NCBI RefSeq assembly: GCF_019139815.1
Contig: NZ_CP077079.1
Span: 1,736,001-1,800,000 of the forward strand
Direction of reading: 5' to 3'
DNA from: Pseudomonas asgharzadehiana
GTDB lineage: Bacteria > Pseudomonadota > Gammaproteobacteria > Pseudomonadales > Pseudomonadaceae
Length of the DNA stretch: 64,000 bases
The translations under genes and the position numbers were made by a program. Position 1 is the first letter of the stretch; the number at the start of each line of letters is the position of its first letter. Below are positions 36,101-45,678 of the stretch, piece by piece. Under the pieces are notes generated by a model. That model was not told where the DNA came from, did no database searches, and saw nothing but the letters and a program-made list of their open reading frames with translations.

Positions 36101-37618
36101 GTGACTCAGCTCAATCAGCCCGCACCGCCGCTCCCGGCGGTGCGCAGTATCCTCGCCTCGTTGATGATGGCGATCTTCCTTGGCGCCCTGGACCAGACCA
36201 TCGTCGCAGTGTCCATGCCCGCCATCTCCGCGCGGTTCCACGATGTCAACCTGCTGGCCTGGGTGATCTCCGGCTACATGGTGGCCATGACCGTGGCGGT
36301 GCCGATCTACGGCAAGCTGGGCGACCTGTACGGGCGCCGCCCGATGATGCTGATCGGCATGGGCCTGTTCACCGTGGCGTCGCTGTTTTGCGGCCTGGCC
36401 CAAAGCATGGAGCAACTGGTGCTGGCGCGGGTGCTGCAAGGCATCGGGGCGGGGGGGATGATCTCGGTGAGCCAGGCGATCATCGGCGACATCATCGCGC
36501 CCCGTGAGCGCGGGCGTTACCAGGGCTATTTCAGCAGCATGTATGCGGTCGCCAGCGTGGCCGGGCCGGTGCTGGGCGGTTACATGACCGAATATCTGTC
36601 GTGGCGCTGGGTGTTCCTGATCAACCTGCCGCTGGGCGCCGGCGCCTGGTACGTGGCCTATCGCACCCTGGTGGGGCTGCCGATACCGCAGCGCAAGCCG
36701 ATCATCGATTACCTCGGCACCGTGCTGATGATCATCGGCCTGACCGCCTTGCTGCTGGGCATCACCGAAATCGGCCAGGGCCGGCCTTGGCGTGACAGCC
36801 AGGTGCTCGGCCTGCTGGCGTGCGCGCTGGTGGCGTTGACGCTGTTTGTGTGGCACGAACGCCGTGCGCCGGAGCCCTTGCTGCCGATGCACCTGTTCGC
36901 CAACCGCAGCGCGGTGTTGTGCTGGTGCACGATTTTCTTCACCAGCTTCCAGGCCATTTCCCTGACAGTGTTGATGCCGCTGCGCTTTCAGGCCGTGACC
37001 GGCGGCGGTGCCGACAGCGCGGCCTTGCACTTGCTGCCCCTGGCGATGGGCCTGCCGATGGGCGCGTATACCGCCGGGCGCATGACCTCGGTGACAGGGC
37101 GCTATAAACCGATGATCCTCAGCGGTGCGCTGTTGAGCCCGCTGGCGATTATGGGCATGGCTGTGAGTGCGCCTCAGGACGTGCTGCTCACCGGCGTGTT
37201 CATGCTGCTGTGCGGGATCGCCGCCGGTATGCAATTTCCGACCTCGCTGGTGGGCTCGCAAAACTCGGTGCAACAGCGCGACATCGGCGTTGCCACCAGC
37301 ACCACTAACCTGTTCCGCTCCCTTGGTGGCGCGGTGGGCGTGGCCTGTATGTCGGCGTTGCTGCTGGCGTTGTTGCAGGACTCCAGCTTCGCCCACCTGG
37401 CCAGCGGTGCGCTGGTGGCCGAGGGCAGTTCCGGCAACGTGTTGTTGGACGGGCTGAACGCCGCTCCAGGCCCGGCGCAGGATGCCTTGCGCGGGGAACT
37501 GGCGGTGACGTTCCGGCATTTGCTGATGGTGAGTGCAGCGGTGTCTCTATTGGGGCTCGCGGCCGCCATCGCCATGCCGAATCGGGTGCTGCGCGGCCGC
37601 GAAGACAAGGCCAGATAA
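36101..37618 (+). CDS. MFS multidrug-type transporter, DHA2 family (14 helices)
   Basis: 505 residues from GTG 36101 with GAAGG at 36089-36093. The first helix motif MAIFLGALDQTIVAVSMPAI and the loop GKLGDLYGRRPMM are typical of the 14-helix DHA2/EmrB drug:proton antiporters. It begins 66 bases after pobA on the same strand. The substrate could be a drug or an aromatic acid; the sequence does not decide. A hairpin at 37642-37665 ends the unit. Confidence 0.88.
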   Translation: MTQLNQPAPPLPAVRSILASLMMAIFLGALDQTIVAVSMPAISARFHDVNLLAWVISGYMVAMTVAVPIYGKLGDLYGRRPMMLIGMGLFTVASLFCGLAQSMEQLVLARVLQGIGAGGMISVSQAIIGDIIAPRERGRYQGYFSSMYAVASVAGPVLGGYMTEYLSWRWVFLINLPLGAGAWYVAYRTLVGLPIPQRKPIIDYLGTVLMIIGLTALLLGITEIGQGRPWRDSQVLGLLACALVALTLFVWHERRAPEPLLPMHLFANRSAVLCWCTIFFTSFQAISLTVLMPLRFQAVTGGGADSAALHLLPLAMGLPMGAYTAGRMTSVTGRYKPMILSGALLSPLAIMGMAVSAPQDVLLTGVFMLLCGIAAGMQFPTSLVGSQNSVQQRDIGVATSTTNLFRSLGGAVGVACMSALLLALLQDSSFAHLASGALVAEGSSGNVLLDGLNAAPGPAQDALRGELAVTFRHLLMVSAAVSLLGLAAAIAMPNRVLRGREDKAR

Positions 37619-37641
37619 CGGACACCATAGAGATCAAAATC

Positions 37642-37665
37642 TGGGAGGGGGCTTGCCCTCTCCCA
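37642..37665. terminator. REP-half hairpin with T-run
   Basis: TGGGAGGGGGCTTGCCCTCTCCCA folds into a stem that is followed on the plus strand by eight T. It combines the REP core with terminator form, between convergent genes. Confidence 0.65.
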
Positions 37666-37687
37666 TTTTTTTTACCGCATTTCAGCT

Positions 37688-38527
37688 TCAGGGGCTGTAG
37701 TAACCCACCGCCACCATGAAGTGCCCGCTCTTGCGGATATAAGCATGTTTGTTCTCGACCTTATCGGTCACCGGGTTTTTCCAGCGGTACTTGTATTCCC
37801 CCTGGTCCTGCTCGGCCATCAGCTTGAGAATCGGCTCGCCCACCGGTTTGCCATCCGGGTCCTTGATCTTGCTGAAGTCCGTGTTGATCAGCCTCAGGTT
37901 GGTGCCGTGGGCCACGTAGCGTCGGGTGTTCAGGTCCACCACAAACACATACAGGTCGTCCTGCAGGAAGCCACCCTGCAATGAGTTGATGGCCTTGAGC
38001 GTGCCGGCCTCATCCTTGACCAGCGCGTTCACCGCCTTGTTGCGCAGGGCGCGCGCCTGTTCCGGCGTGGCCCGTGGCAGGTAATAACCCACCGCGAGGA
38101 TGCGTTCGCCGACGCGCTGATAAAACACATGCTTGTGCTCGACCTTGCCGTCGTTCCAGTTCTGCCAGCGGTAGTCGGCCTGCTGGATACCCTGGCCTTC
38201 GGGTACCTTGAGGGCGTCCTTGAATGACTGGCGCAAGTCCGGCCCCAATACTTCAGACACGTCGCGGCCGATCAAGGCCGAAGAGGGCCCGCCGCTGGCC
38301 AGCAACACACCTTGGGTATCGACCACGAATACGTAGCGGTCCTGGTCGATAAAGTCGCCCTGGCGGCTGAACGTGGCGAATGCCTTGTCGCCATGGCTCT
38401 GGTAGTAAGCCAGGGCTTTTTCCAGCAGGGCCTTGGCCGCCTCGGCGTCTTGAGCCTGAGTTGGATTGGCGTGCACCTGGCTGAAACACAACAACAGCAG
38501 CCAGGTGATCCGCAACAGTGCCTTCAT
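37688..38527 (-). CDS. Secreted protein with two Cache sensor domains
   Basis: 279 residues with a signal peptide (MKALLRITWLLLLCFSQVHA). Two copies of a single-Cache type unit follow: about 26-150 (DRYVFVVDTQGVLLASGG, ending RILAVGYYLP) and 155-279 (DLYVFVVDLNTRRYVAHG, ending FMVAVGYYSP). Such domains normally form the periplasmic sensor of chemoreceptors or kinases, but there is no transmembrane output module here. It may bind a small carboxylate and present it to a membrane partner; unknown. Confidence 0.85.
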   Translation of the reverse strand: MKALLRITWLLLLCFSQVHANPTQAQDAEAAKALLEKALAYYQSHGDKAFATFSRQGDFIDQDRYVFVVDTQGVLLASGGPSSALIGRDVSEVLGPDLRQSFKDALKVPEGQGIQQADYRWQNWNDGKVEHKHVFYQRVGERILAVGYYLPRATPEQARALRNKAVNALVKDEAGTLKAINSLQGGFLQDDLYVFVVDLNTRRYVAHGTNLRLINTDFSKIKDPDGKPVGEPILKLMAEQDQGEYKYRWKNPVTDKVENKHAYIRKSGHFMVAVGYYSP

Positions 38528-38643
38528 GACCCGTCCCTCGTTTTGTTGATTTCCAAGAGCGTAGACGGTGCCGGCTGATCAGAGCGGTTTGTCGGGAGGT
38601 ATTTACCCTCCAACTGCCTGCCGCCGCGCCGCGTGCCCGTTGA

Positions 38644-39417
38644 TCAAGGCGCCGCCAGCCACTGCTTGACGATGGCTTGGTACTCGCCTGTGGCCACGCT
38701 CAGGTGCAGCCACTGGTCGACATAGCTTTTCCAGGCCATATCGTCGCGCGGCAGCAAAAAGGCTTTTTCGCTGTACTGCATCTGCCGCTGCGGGTTGACC
38801 GCACACAGCCCGGGCTTGAGTTTTTGCTGGTAACGCGCTTCGCTGGCGTCGGTGATCATCACATCGGCTTTGCCGGCGAGCAGTTCGTCGAAGATGGTCA
38901 CGTTGTCGTGCAGGCGGATCTGCGCCTGGCCCAGGTGGGCGCGGGCGAACACTTCGTTGGTGCCGCCGGCCGGCTCGATCACCCGTACCTGCGGCTGGTT
39001 GATCTGTTCGACGGTCTGGTAGCGCTGCACATCGGCGCAGCGCACCAGCGGGATCTTGCCGTCTTCGCCGAGAGACTGGCTGAAGAACGCCTTTTTCTGG
39101 CGCTCCAGCGACACCGAAATACCGCCTACGGCGATATCACAGCGCTTGGCAAGAAAGTCCGGCATCAGGGTTTTCCAGGTGGTGGGCACCCAGATGAGCT
39201 TGGCAGTGAGGCTCTTGGCCAGGGACTCGGCCATGGCAATGTCGATGCCTTCATAGGTGCCGTCGGCGCGCAGGGAGGTATAGGGCTTGTAGTCGCCGGT
39301 GGTGCACACGGTGAGGGTGCCGCGTTGCAGCACTTCATCCAGGCGCGACGGGGCGGTGTCGGCCAGGGCGCTGGTGGCCAGGGTTGCCAGTACACACAGG
39401 GCGAGCGGAGCTTTCAT
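38644..39417 (-). CDS. Periplasmic cyclohexadienyl dehydratase-like / amino-acid-binding protein (PheC-like)
   Basis: 257 residues from ATG 39417 with a signal peptide ending near ALA/DTAPSRLDEVL. Closest recognised relative is P. aeruginosa PheC: VCTTGDYKPYTSLRADG, GTNEVFARAHLG, NVTIFDELLAGKADVMITDA and LCAVNPQRQMQYSEKAFLLPRDD all follow that pattern, and the fold is that of ABC substrate-binding proteins. PheC makes phenylpyruvate or 4-hydroxyphenylpyruvate in the periplasm. No permease genes are adjacent, favouring an enzyme over a transport role. Confidence 0.75.
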   Translation of the reverse strand: MKAPLALCVLATLATSALADTAPSRLDEVLQRGTLTVCTTGDYKPYTSLRADGTYEGIDIAMAESLAKSLTAKLIWVPTTWKTLMPDFLAKRCDIAVGGISVSLERQKKAFFSQSLGEDGKIPLVRCADVQRYQTVEQINQPQVRVIEPAGGTNEVFARAHLGQAQIRLHDNVTIFDELLAGKADVMITDASEARYQQKLKPGLCAVNPQRQMQYSEKAFLLPRDDMAWKSYVDQWLHLSVATGEYQAIVKQWLAAP

Positions 39418-39784
39418 GCGGTCGAGTCCTTGGGGCATGGTCGGGGGCAGCCATTATTTCCAGCGCGGGGCAGGGTGGCAAGGCGCGGCGAATGTTTAGC
39501 CGGGTTGCAACCACACTCCGGCATCCCTGAATTTAACCGCCTGCCCAGGCGTGTGACGCTGCGGGCCTGTACCTCACCGTGATTCGCCCATGGACGGTTC
39601 CGCTGATACGCACCTTGCGACACTGCCGTCCACGCTGGCGTTCTGGGCGTTGTTTCACTGTCGGCATGCACGCCCTCCAGACACCTCTCTCCTACGTTGA
39701 TCTACCCCATGGATGACGCGCGCCTGTGCGCATCTGCCCGGCGGCGCCCGCGCGCCCGCCAGTCGCAACCGTATGAGAACCGCC
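39418..39784. other. Intergenic region between the pheC-like and glutamine-synthetase-like genes
   Basis: 367 bases between divergent genes. It contains the short palindrome GGTTGCAACC at 39503-39512, which could be an operator, and otherwise GC-rich sequence with no recognisable gene. Confidence 0.5.
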
Positions 39785-41155
39785 ATGAGTGTGTTTGCCA
39801 GCCTGCACGAAGCCCAATCCTTCCTTGAGCACAACCCCGACATCGAGATGTTCGAGCTGTTCATCCTCGACAACAACGGCGTACCGCGCGGCAAGTTGCT
39901 GCACCGGGATGAACTGTTGGCGGTGTATCAATGCGGGCGCCCGTTGCCCAGCACCATCCTGGGCCTGACCATCAATGGCGACGACGTGGAAAACTCCGGC
40001 CTGGTGTGGGACGTGGGCGACATCGACTGCCGCGCCTACCCGATCAGCGGCAGTTTGCAACGCATGCCCTGGCGCCTGATCCCGACCGCCGCGGTGCAAG
40101 TCAGCATGCACCCCACTGAAGGCCTGCCCGCCACCGTGGCCGACCCTCGGCATTTGCTGGCCAGGGTAATCGACGCGCTCAAGGCCGACGGCTATTACCC
40201 GGTGATGGCGGCCGAGTTGGAGTTCTATCTGCTCGACCAGAAACCCGATGGCAACGGCCGCCCCCAACCGGCGCGGGATGTCGACGGCGGTCGCCCGTGT
40301 TCGACCCAGGTCTACGGGTTGCGCGAACTGGAGCAGATCGAACCCTTCCTCGCTGACCTCTACAGCGCCTGCAAGCTGCAAGGCATTCCGGCGCGCACGG
40401 CGATTTCCGAGTACGCCCCGGGCCAGGTGGAAATCACTCTGCAACACCGCGCCGATGCCCTGCAGGCGATGGACGAAGCCGTGCGCTACAAGCGCCTGGT
40501 CAAGGGCGTGGCCCACAAGCACGGGATGAGCGCCTGCTTCATGGCCAAGCCGTTCGACGACCTGGCGGGCACCGGCATGCATATGCACGTGAGCCTGGCG
40601 GATGCCGAGGGCAACAACCTGTTCGCCAGCGAGGCCGGCGACGGTACGCCGCTGCTGCGGCATGCGGTGGGCGGCATGCTCGGCACGTTGCTCGACTCGC
40701 TGCTGATGTTCTGCCCCAACGCCAACTCCTATCGGCGCTTCCAGGCCAACAGCTACGCACCCCTGGCCGCCACATGGGGGGTGGACAACCGCACCGTCAG
40801 CCTGCGCGTGCCGGGCGGCCCGGCCAGCTCCCGGCACATCGAGCACCGTATCTGTGGCGCCGACGCCAATCCCTACCTGGCCGCCGCCGCGATCCTGCTC
40901 GGCATCCACCGGGGAATCCGCGAACAATGCGACCCCGGCGCGCCGGTCGAGGGTAACGGTTACGCCCAGGCCAAGAGCCTTTTGCCCACCGACTGGCTCA
41001 CCACCCTGCGCGCGCTGGAAGATTCCAGCTGGGCCAGGGAGGCATTCGGCAGCGAGTTCCTTGGCGTGTACCTGGCGGTCAAACGTGCTGAATATCGCCA
41101 GTTCATGGGTGAGGTGGGGGAGCAGGATTGGCGTTGGTATTTGCATCAGGCCTGA
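39785..41155 (+). CDS. Glutamine synthetase family ligase, gamma-glutamylpolyamine synthetase (PuuA/SpuI) type
   Basis: 456 residues from ATG 39785. It has the GS catalytic fold: AAELEFYLLD, GTGMHMHVSLAD, NSYRRFQANSYAPLAATWG and NRTVSLRVPGGP with IEHRICGADANPYL, metal- and ATP-binding elements. The N-terminal DNNGVPRGKLLHRDEL is characteristic of the group that glutamylates putrescine or other amines. No adenylylation tyrosine or nitrogen-assimilation context is seen, so this is not glnA. The usual partner genes for putrescine use are absent here. Confidence 0.85.
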   Translation: MSVFASLHEAQSFLEHNPDIEMFELFILDNNGVPRGKLLHRDELLAVYQCGRPLPSTILGLTINGDDVENSGLVWDVGDIDCRAYPISGSLQRMPWRLIPTAAVQVSMHPTEGLPATVADPRHLLARVIDALKADGYYPVMAAELEFYLLDQKPDGNGRPQPARDVDGGRPCSTQVYGLRELEQIEPFLADLYSACKLQGIPARTAISEYAPGQVEITLQHRADALQAMDEAVRYKRLVKGVAHKHGMSACFMAKPFDDLAGTGMHMHVSLADAEGNNLFASEAGDGTPLLRHAVGGMLGTLLDSLLMFCPNANSYRRFQANSYAPLAATWGVDNRTVSLRVPGGPASSRHIEHRICGADANPYLAAAAILLGIHRGIREQCDPGAPVEGNGYAQAKSLLPTDWLTTLRALEDSSWAREAFGSEFLGVYLAVKRAEYRQFMGEVGEQDWRWYLHQA

Positions 41156-41253
41156 GCCGATCAACGGGCGTGATGGCTTCGACCTTTTTTTCACGTTGCA
41201 GTGGTTAAGCTGCGAATCAAGGTCGTTCACTCCCGTTTAACCCTTATGAGCCG

Positions 41254-41856
41254 ATGATGTCGCCACAACCTCCCTCCTCGATCGAGATCGAATACGCCGA
41301 ACGCTGTGACCGCGAACACGCCAGGGCCTGCGGCGACACGCGCCCGCCTGGGCTGCGCCGCCGCCTGGCGTCGTGGCGCGACGAGTGGTTGGTACGCCAG
41401 GCGCTCAAAGTGGCCGGCGAACCGGGGCTGATCCTCGACCTGGCCTGCGGCGCGGGGCGGTTCTGGCCGGTGTTGGCCGAGCACGTCAACCGGGTGATCC
41501 TGGCGTCGGACAACTCCCAGGCCATGCTCGATCACGCCTGTACCCATCACCCGGCGGCATTGCTCAAGCGGATCAAGACCTTTCAGGGCTCGGCGTTTTC
41601 CATTGGTCTGTCGGCGAATGCGGTGGATTGCATCTTCTGCCTGGAGTTGTTTCGTCATGTGCCCAGCAGTGAAGGGCGACTGGCGTTGCTGCGCGAGTTT
41701 CACCGGGTCAGCCGCGACACGGTGATTGTCTCCGTCAACTCGCGTACGGCAGTGGACGATGAGTTTCGCCAGGCCGGCTTCAAAGTCCTGAATTACCAGG
41801 AATTCATTCCGGGCTCCGCGCTGTGGCGTGTCTACGTGCTGCGTAAGAAAGGATAA
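41254..41856 (+). CDS. Class I SAM-dependent methyltransferase
   Basis: 200 residues. The SAM-binding motif LILDLACGAGRFWPVLAE lies at about 58-75, and VDCIFCLELFRHVPSSEGRLALLREFHRV is a motif IV-like segment of Methyltransf_11 proteins. Substrate unknown. It starts 98 bases after the ligase gene and may be transcribed separately. Confidence 0.85.
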   Translation: MMSPQPPSSIEIEYAERCDREHARACGDTRPPGLRRRLASWRDEWLVRQALKVAGEPGLILDLACGAGRFWPVLAEHVNRVILASDNSQAMLDHACTHHPAALLKRIKTFQGSAFSIGLSANAVDCIFCLELFRHVPSSEGRLALLREFHRVSRDTVIVSVNSRTAVDDEFRQAGFKVLNYQEFIPGSALWRVYVLRKKG

Positions 41857-41978
41857 CCATCCCCTGTAGGGCTATTCTTCGTCTCCTGTCTGAGTTTTCA
41901 TGGTTGCCTGTGCACTGTGGATGCTCGCAAGTCCCTTTCGCGATATATACTGCGCGCCATTCTTCAAGGGAGAGCCGT

Positions 41979-43112
41979 GTGGCCATCGATATTCACTGGA
42001 TCTGCGACAACGATAGCCTCGGCCAGCACTGCGCCGAATGGCAGCAGTTGCCATTCGTCGCCCTCGACACCGAATTCATGCGGGTCGACACCTTTTATCC
42101 CATTGCCGGGTTGATCCAGATCGGCGATGGCGCACGCGCTTACCTGATCGATCCCCTGACCATTGACAACTGGCAACCCTTGGCCGCGCTGCTGGAAAAC
42201 CCAGCGGTGATCAAGGTGGTGCACGCCTGCAGCGAAGACCTCGAAGTCTTGCTGCGTCTGACCGGCAGCCTGCCGGTGCCGTTGTTCGACACCCAATTGG
42301 CGGCGGCTTACCTGAACCTCGGCTTTTCCATGGGCTATTCGCGCCTGGTGCAAGCCGTGCTCGACATCGAACTGCCCAAGGGTGAGACGCGTTCGGACTG
42401 GTTGCAGCGGCCATTGTCCGAGACGCAAATCAGCTACGCCGCCGAAGACGCGGTGCATTTGGCCGAGGTCTACATTCGCCTGCGCCCGCAGCTGTCCGAC
42501 GACAAATACGCCTGGGTGCTGGAGGACGGTGCCGAACTGGTGGCCAACCTGCGCCGCGAAGTCGACCCGTACGAGGTGTACCGCGACGCCAAGCTGGCCT
42601 GGAAACTGTCCCGCGCTCAACTTGCCGTGCTGCGAGAGCTGTGCGCCTGGCGCGAGCAGCAAGCCCGCGCCCGCGACCTGCCGCGCAACCGAATCGTTCG
42701 CGAGCACTCGTTGTGGCCCCTGGCCAAGTCCCAGCCGGACAACCTCGCCGCACTGGGCAAGATCGAAGACATGCACCCGCGCACCGTGCGCCAGGATGGC
42801 CAGTTCCTGCTGGACTTGATCAAACGTGCCGGCAGCCTGCCCATGGACCAATGGCCGCCCGCCGTGGCTGAACCGCTGCCGGTGGATGCCGCCGCGCTGA
42901 TCAAGCAACTGCGTGCCCTGGGCCAAACGTTCGCCGAGCGCCTGGACATGGCGCCGGAACTGATGCTGCGCAAGAAAACCCTCGAAGCCCTGGTTAAAAG
43001 TGGCTACCCCGATGGGCCTTACCAATTGCCAGACTCGCTGCGTGGCTGGCGCCGCGAGTTGATGGGCCAGGCGCTGCTCGACAGCCTGGCCACTGCCGGA
43101 GAACAGCCTTGA
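41979..43112 (+). CDS. rnd: Ribonuclease D
   Basis: 377 residues from GTG 41979 behind AAGGGAGA (41966-41973). DEDD exonuclease motifs are in order: Exo [11 protein letters not shown], Exo [14 protein letters not shown], Exo [13 protein letters not shown], followed by the HRDC domain at about 210-290 ([13 protein letters not shown] and [16 protein letters not shown]). RNase D matures tRNA and other RNA 3' ends. The stop codon overlaps the ycgL start. Confidence 0.95.
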   Translation: MAIDIHWICDNDSLGQHCAEWQQLPFVALDTEFMRVDTFYPIAGLIQIGDGARAYLIDPLTIDNWQPLAALLENPAVIKVVHACSEDLEVLLRLTGSLPVPLFDTQLAAAYLNLGFSMGYSRLVQAVLDIELPKGETRSDWLQRPLSETQISYAAEDAVHLAEVYIRLRPQLSDDKYAWVLEDGAELVANLRREVDPYEVYRDAKLAWKLSRAQLAVLRELCAWREQQARARDLPRNRIVREHSLWPLAKSQPDNLAALGKIEDMHPRTVRQDGQFLLDLIKRAGSLPMDQWPPAVAEPLPVDAAALIKQLRALGQTFAERLDMAPELMLRKKTLEALVKSGYPDGPYQLPDSLRGWRRELMGQALLDSLATAGEQP

Positions 43113-43402
43113 AACGTATCTGCTCCATCTATCGCAGCTTGAAAAAAGACGGCATGTACCTCTACGTGCTCAAAAGCGATGCCCTCGAGCGCGTGCCCGA
43201 GCCCTTGATGGCCGCCTTCGGCAAGCCGCACCACGCGTTCGACATGGTGCTGACGCCCGAGCGCAAGCTGTCGCGCGAAGACATCGCCGTGGTCCTGGAA
43301 AACCTCGACACGCAGGGCTACCACCTGCAAATGCCGCCGGCCGAGGACGAGTACATCGAACACTTGCCCGAAGAGCTGCTGCGTCGCAACGACCCGATGT
43401 GA
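43109..43402 (+). CDS. ycgL: YcgL-domain protein
   Basis: 97 residues from a TTG start that overlaps the rnd stop by four bases. [20 protein letters not shown] and [13 protein letters not shown] are the family pattern. YcgL proteins are small alpha/beta proteins commonly next to rnd in gammaproteobacteria; their function is unproven. Translational coupling suggests a link with RNA processing. Confidence 0.9.
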   Translation: MKRICSIYRSLKKDGMYLYVLKSDALERVPEPLMAAFGKPHHAFDMVLTPERKLSREDIAVVLENLDTQGYHLQMPPAEDEYIEHLPEELLRRNDPM

Positions 43403-43509
43403 TCGACCGGTGCTCTGTCCTGGGCACCTGCTTCAATGAAATCGTATTAGTGGGCGGTGGCCGTAAGGATGCGGGCGGCCGTCTGCACTGTTTTTGAAAG
43501 GTTTGAACC

Positions 43510-44442
43510 ATGCGCGTTCTGATTGCTGAACAGGATCACCCGCTCTACGCACAATTGCTCAACGACGTGGCGCCGGACCTTGAGGTGCTCACCAGCGGCG
43601 ACTCGGCCGAACTGTCGCGCCTGGCCGCCGATTGCCCGGTGTGGCTGGGCCAGCCGGACCTGTTGGCAACGCTGTTGCGCCAGGGCCATCGTCCGCAATG
43701 GCTGCAATCGACCTGGGCTGGCATTACGCCGCTGCTGGCCGAAGGCTTGCCGCGCGATTATCGCCTGACCCGCGCGGTCGGCATTTTTGGCCAGGTCATG
43801 GCCGAATTTGTCCTCACCTACATGCTGGGCCATGAGCGCGAAGTGCTGGCGCGGTTGGTCAGCCAGGTCGAACGCAAGTGGGACAACCGCACGGGCCAGA
43901 GCCTGGCGGGGCGCAAGGTGTTGATCGTCGGCACGGGCGATATCGGCCAGAGCGTCGCCGAGTTCCTCGTACCCTTTGGCGTGAAGCTGTACGGCATCGC
44001 CAGTACCGCGCGCGAGCAAGCACCCTTTATCGAAGTGGCCGGGCTCGAACAACTGGGCCGGCTGGTAGGGGAGGTGGACTACGTGATCAACCTGCTGCCC
44101 AACACGCCTAATACCCACGATGTGTATAACGCCGCGCTGTTCAAGCAGTTCAAGCCGACGGGCTTGCTCATCAACGTGGGCCGTGGTGTGGCGGTGGTCG
44201 ATGCCGACCTGGTCGAGGCATTGAAAGAAGGGCACCTGGCCGGCGCGGTGATCGACGTGTGCCGCCAGGAACCGCTGCCGCAGCGCCACCCGTTCTGGAC
44301 CGCCTGGGGCCTGTTGTTGACCGGGCACAGTTCCGCGCCGACGTCGCCGCCGATGATGGTCGAGTTGTTTTTACAGAACCTGCGTGCCTACCGGACCAAG
44401 GAAACGCTGCGCGGGGAAGTTGATTTCGCACGGGGTTACTGA
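43510..44442 (+). CDS. D-2-hydroxyacid dehydrogenase family protein (GhrA-like)
   Basis: 310 residues. The NAD(P)-binding loop GTGDIG is at 141-146 within RKVLIVGTGDIGQSVAEFL, and the catalytic Arg (NVGRGVAVVD), Glu (CRQEPLP) and His (TGHSSAP) are all in place. It reduces or oxidises a 2-hydroxy/2-oxo acid, possibly glyoxylate or hydroxypyruvate; specificity is not determined. Stands alone after ycgL. Confidence 0.9.
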   Translation: MRVLIAEQDHPLYAQLLNDVAPDLEVLTSGDSAELSRLAADCPVWLGQPDLLATLLRQGHRPQWLQSTWAGITPLLAEGLPRDYRLTRAVGIFGQVMAEFVLTYMLGHEREVLARLVSQVERKWDNRTGQSLAGRKVLIVGTGDIGQSVAEFLVPFGVKLYGIASTAREQAPFIEVAGLEQLGRLVGEVDYVINLLPNTPNTHDVYNAALFKQFKPTGLLINVGRGVAVVDADLVEALKEGHLAGAVIDVCRQEPLPQRHPFWTAWGLLLTGHSSAPTSPPMMVELFLQNLRAYRTKETLRGEVDFARGY

Positions 44443-44468
44443 CACGACGCAATACCAATGTGGGAGGC

Positions 44469-45062
44469 CTACAGGCTGAAGTCACCTTCGCAAACCAGCT
44501 CGCTCAACGGCTTGCGCGGGCTTGGCGCTTCACGATCTTGCAGGTACTCCGGCAAGGTCGACTTGTCTCCCAGCTTGCCAATCGCCACGGCGGCATGCAG
44601 TGCATAACCGTCTGGAATCTTCAGCTCCTTGCGCGTCAGGTCCTGATCGAAGCCGGCCATGCCGTGGGTGTGCCAGCCGCTGAGGCTGGCTTGCAGCGCC
44701 AGGTGCCCCCAGGCCGAGCCGGTGTCGAAGGTATGCCACAGCGCCGGGGTTTCTTCGGTGGCGCCCGGAGCGATGAAGTCGGTTTTCGAGGCGATGATCA
44801 CCAGGGCCGACGCATGCTGCGCCCAGCCGCGGTTGAATTCATTGAGCAGGCCCAGGAAACGCGCCCAGTCTGCCGTGTCGCGGCGCGCATAGAGGAAACG
44901 CCATGGCTGCGAGTTATAGGCCGACGGCGCCCAGCGTGCGGCTTCGAAGAAACTCAGCAGGGTGTCTTTCGGGATGCTCTCGCCGGTGAACGCGCGCGGC
45001 GACCAGCGGTCGGTGAATTGAGTGTGGATCGAGTGGTCGGCAACACGTGGATTGGCGCTCAT
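44469..45062 (-). CDS. Nitroreductase-family protein
   Basis: 197 residues from ATG 45062; a longer frame to 45752 is antisense to ycgN and is rejected. FMN-binding pattern: RWSPRAFTGESIPKDTLLSFFEAARWAPSAYNSQPWRF and the later GHLALQASLSGWHTHGM and ALHAAVAIGKLGD. Members reduce nitroaromatics, quinones or enones with NAD(P)H. Physiological substrate unknown. Confidence 0.9.
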   Translation of the reverse strand: MSANPRVADHSIHTQFTDRWSPRAFTGESIPKDTLLSFFEAARWAPSAYNSQPWRFLYARRDTADWARFLGLLNEFNRGWAQHASALVIIASKTDFIAPGATEETPALWHTFDTGSAWGHLALQASLSGWHTHGMAGFDQDLTRKELKIPDGYALHAAVAIGKLGDKSTLPEYLQDREAPSPRKPLSELVCEGDFSL

Positions 45063-45215
45063 GGGCGGCTCCTGAAGGACGATTCGGCGTTCCAAGCTAC
45101 TGCGCGCCCACTGGGCTGACAAGTCTTGTAACGCCGCCAGTCGTAAGCACTTGGTTCCGAAGGCCTTGGGTACTAGACTGGCGGCCTTTTCACCTACCGA
45201 TACTGATGTAGAACC

Positions 45216-45665
45216 ATGGCCGCCAAAGTCGAACCTTTCTGGATACGCAAAACCCTCGAACACCTCGATCAGGAGGAGTGGGAGTCGTTGTGCGACGGCT
45301 GTGGCCTGTGCTGCCTGCAGAAACTTGAGGATGAAGAGGACAACAGCGTCTATTACACGCGAATCGCCTGCAAACTCCTTGACCTGAAAACCTGCCAGTG
45401 CACCGACTACCCCAACCGGCGCGCCTCGGTCCCCGACTGTATCCAGCTCACCCCAGGCCAGGCCGACCAGTTCAAATGGCTGCCGCCCACCTGCGGCTAC
45501 CGTCTGGTCAGCGAGCGCAAGGACCTGCCGCTGTGGCACCACCTGGTCTGCGGTGACCGCGACGCCGTGCACCACGAACGCATTTCCCAGTCCGGGCGCA
45601 TGCTCAGTGAAGGCAGCGTGCCCGAAGACGACTGGGAGGATTACCTGATCTTCCGCGCGGGCTGA
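45216..45665 (+). CDS. ycgN: YcgN-family cysteine-cluster protein
   Basis: 149 residues with the cluster C-x2-C-x2-CC ([12 protein letters not shown]) and a second C-x-C...C group ([16 protein letters not shown]), which could bind a metal or Fe-S centre. Conserved across gammaproteobacteria (UPF0260) without a defined function. The next gene begins 13 bases later. Confidence 0.9.
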   Translation: MAAKVEPFWIRKTLEHLDQEEWESLCDGCGLCCLQKLEDEEDNSVYYTRIACKLLDLKTCQCTDYPNRRASVPDCIQLTPGQADQFKWLPPTCGYRLVSERKDLPLWHHLVCGDRDAVHHERISQSGRMLSEGSVPEDDWEDYLIFRAG

Positions 45666-45678
45666 ACAAGGAGTGTGT

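Noticed and set aside
39503..39512. Palindrome GGTTGCAACC as a firm operator.
   Set aside because: Only 10 bp, in a GC-rich region, with no supporting second copy; kept only as a remark on the intergenic region.
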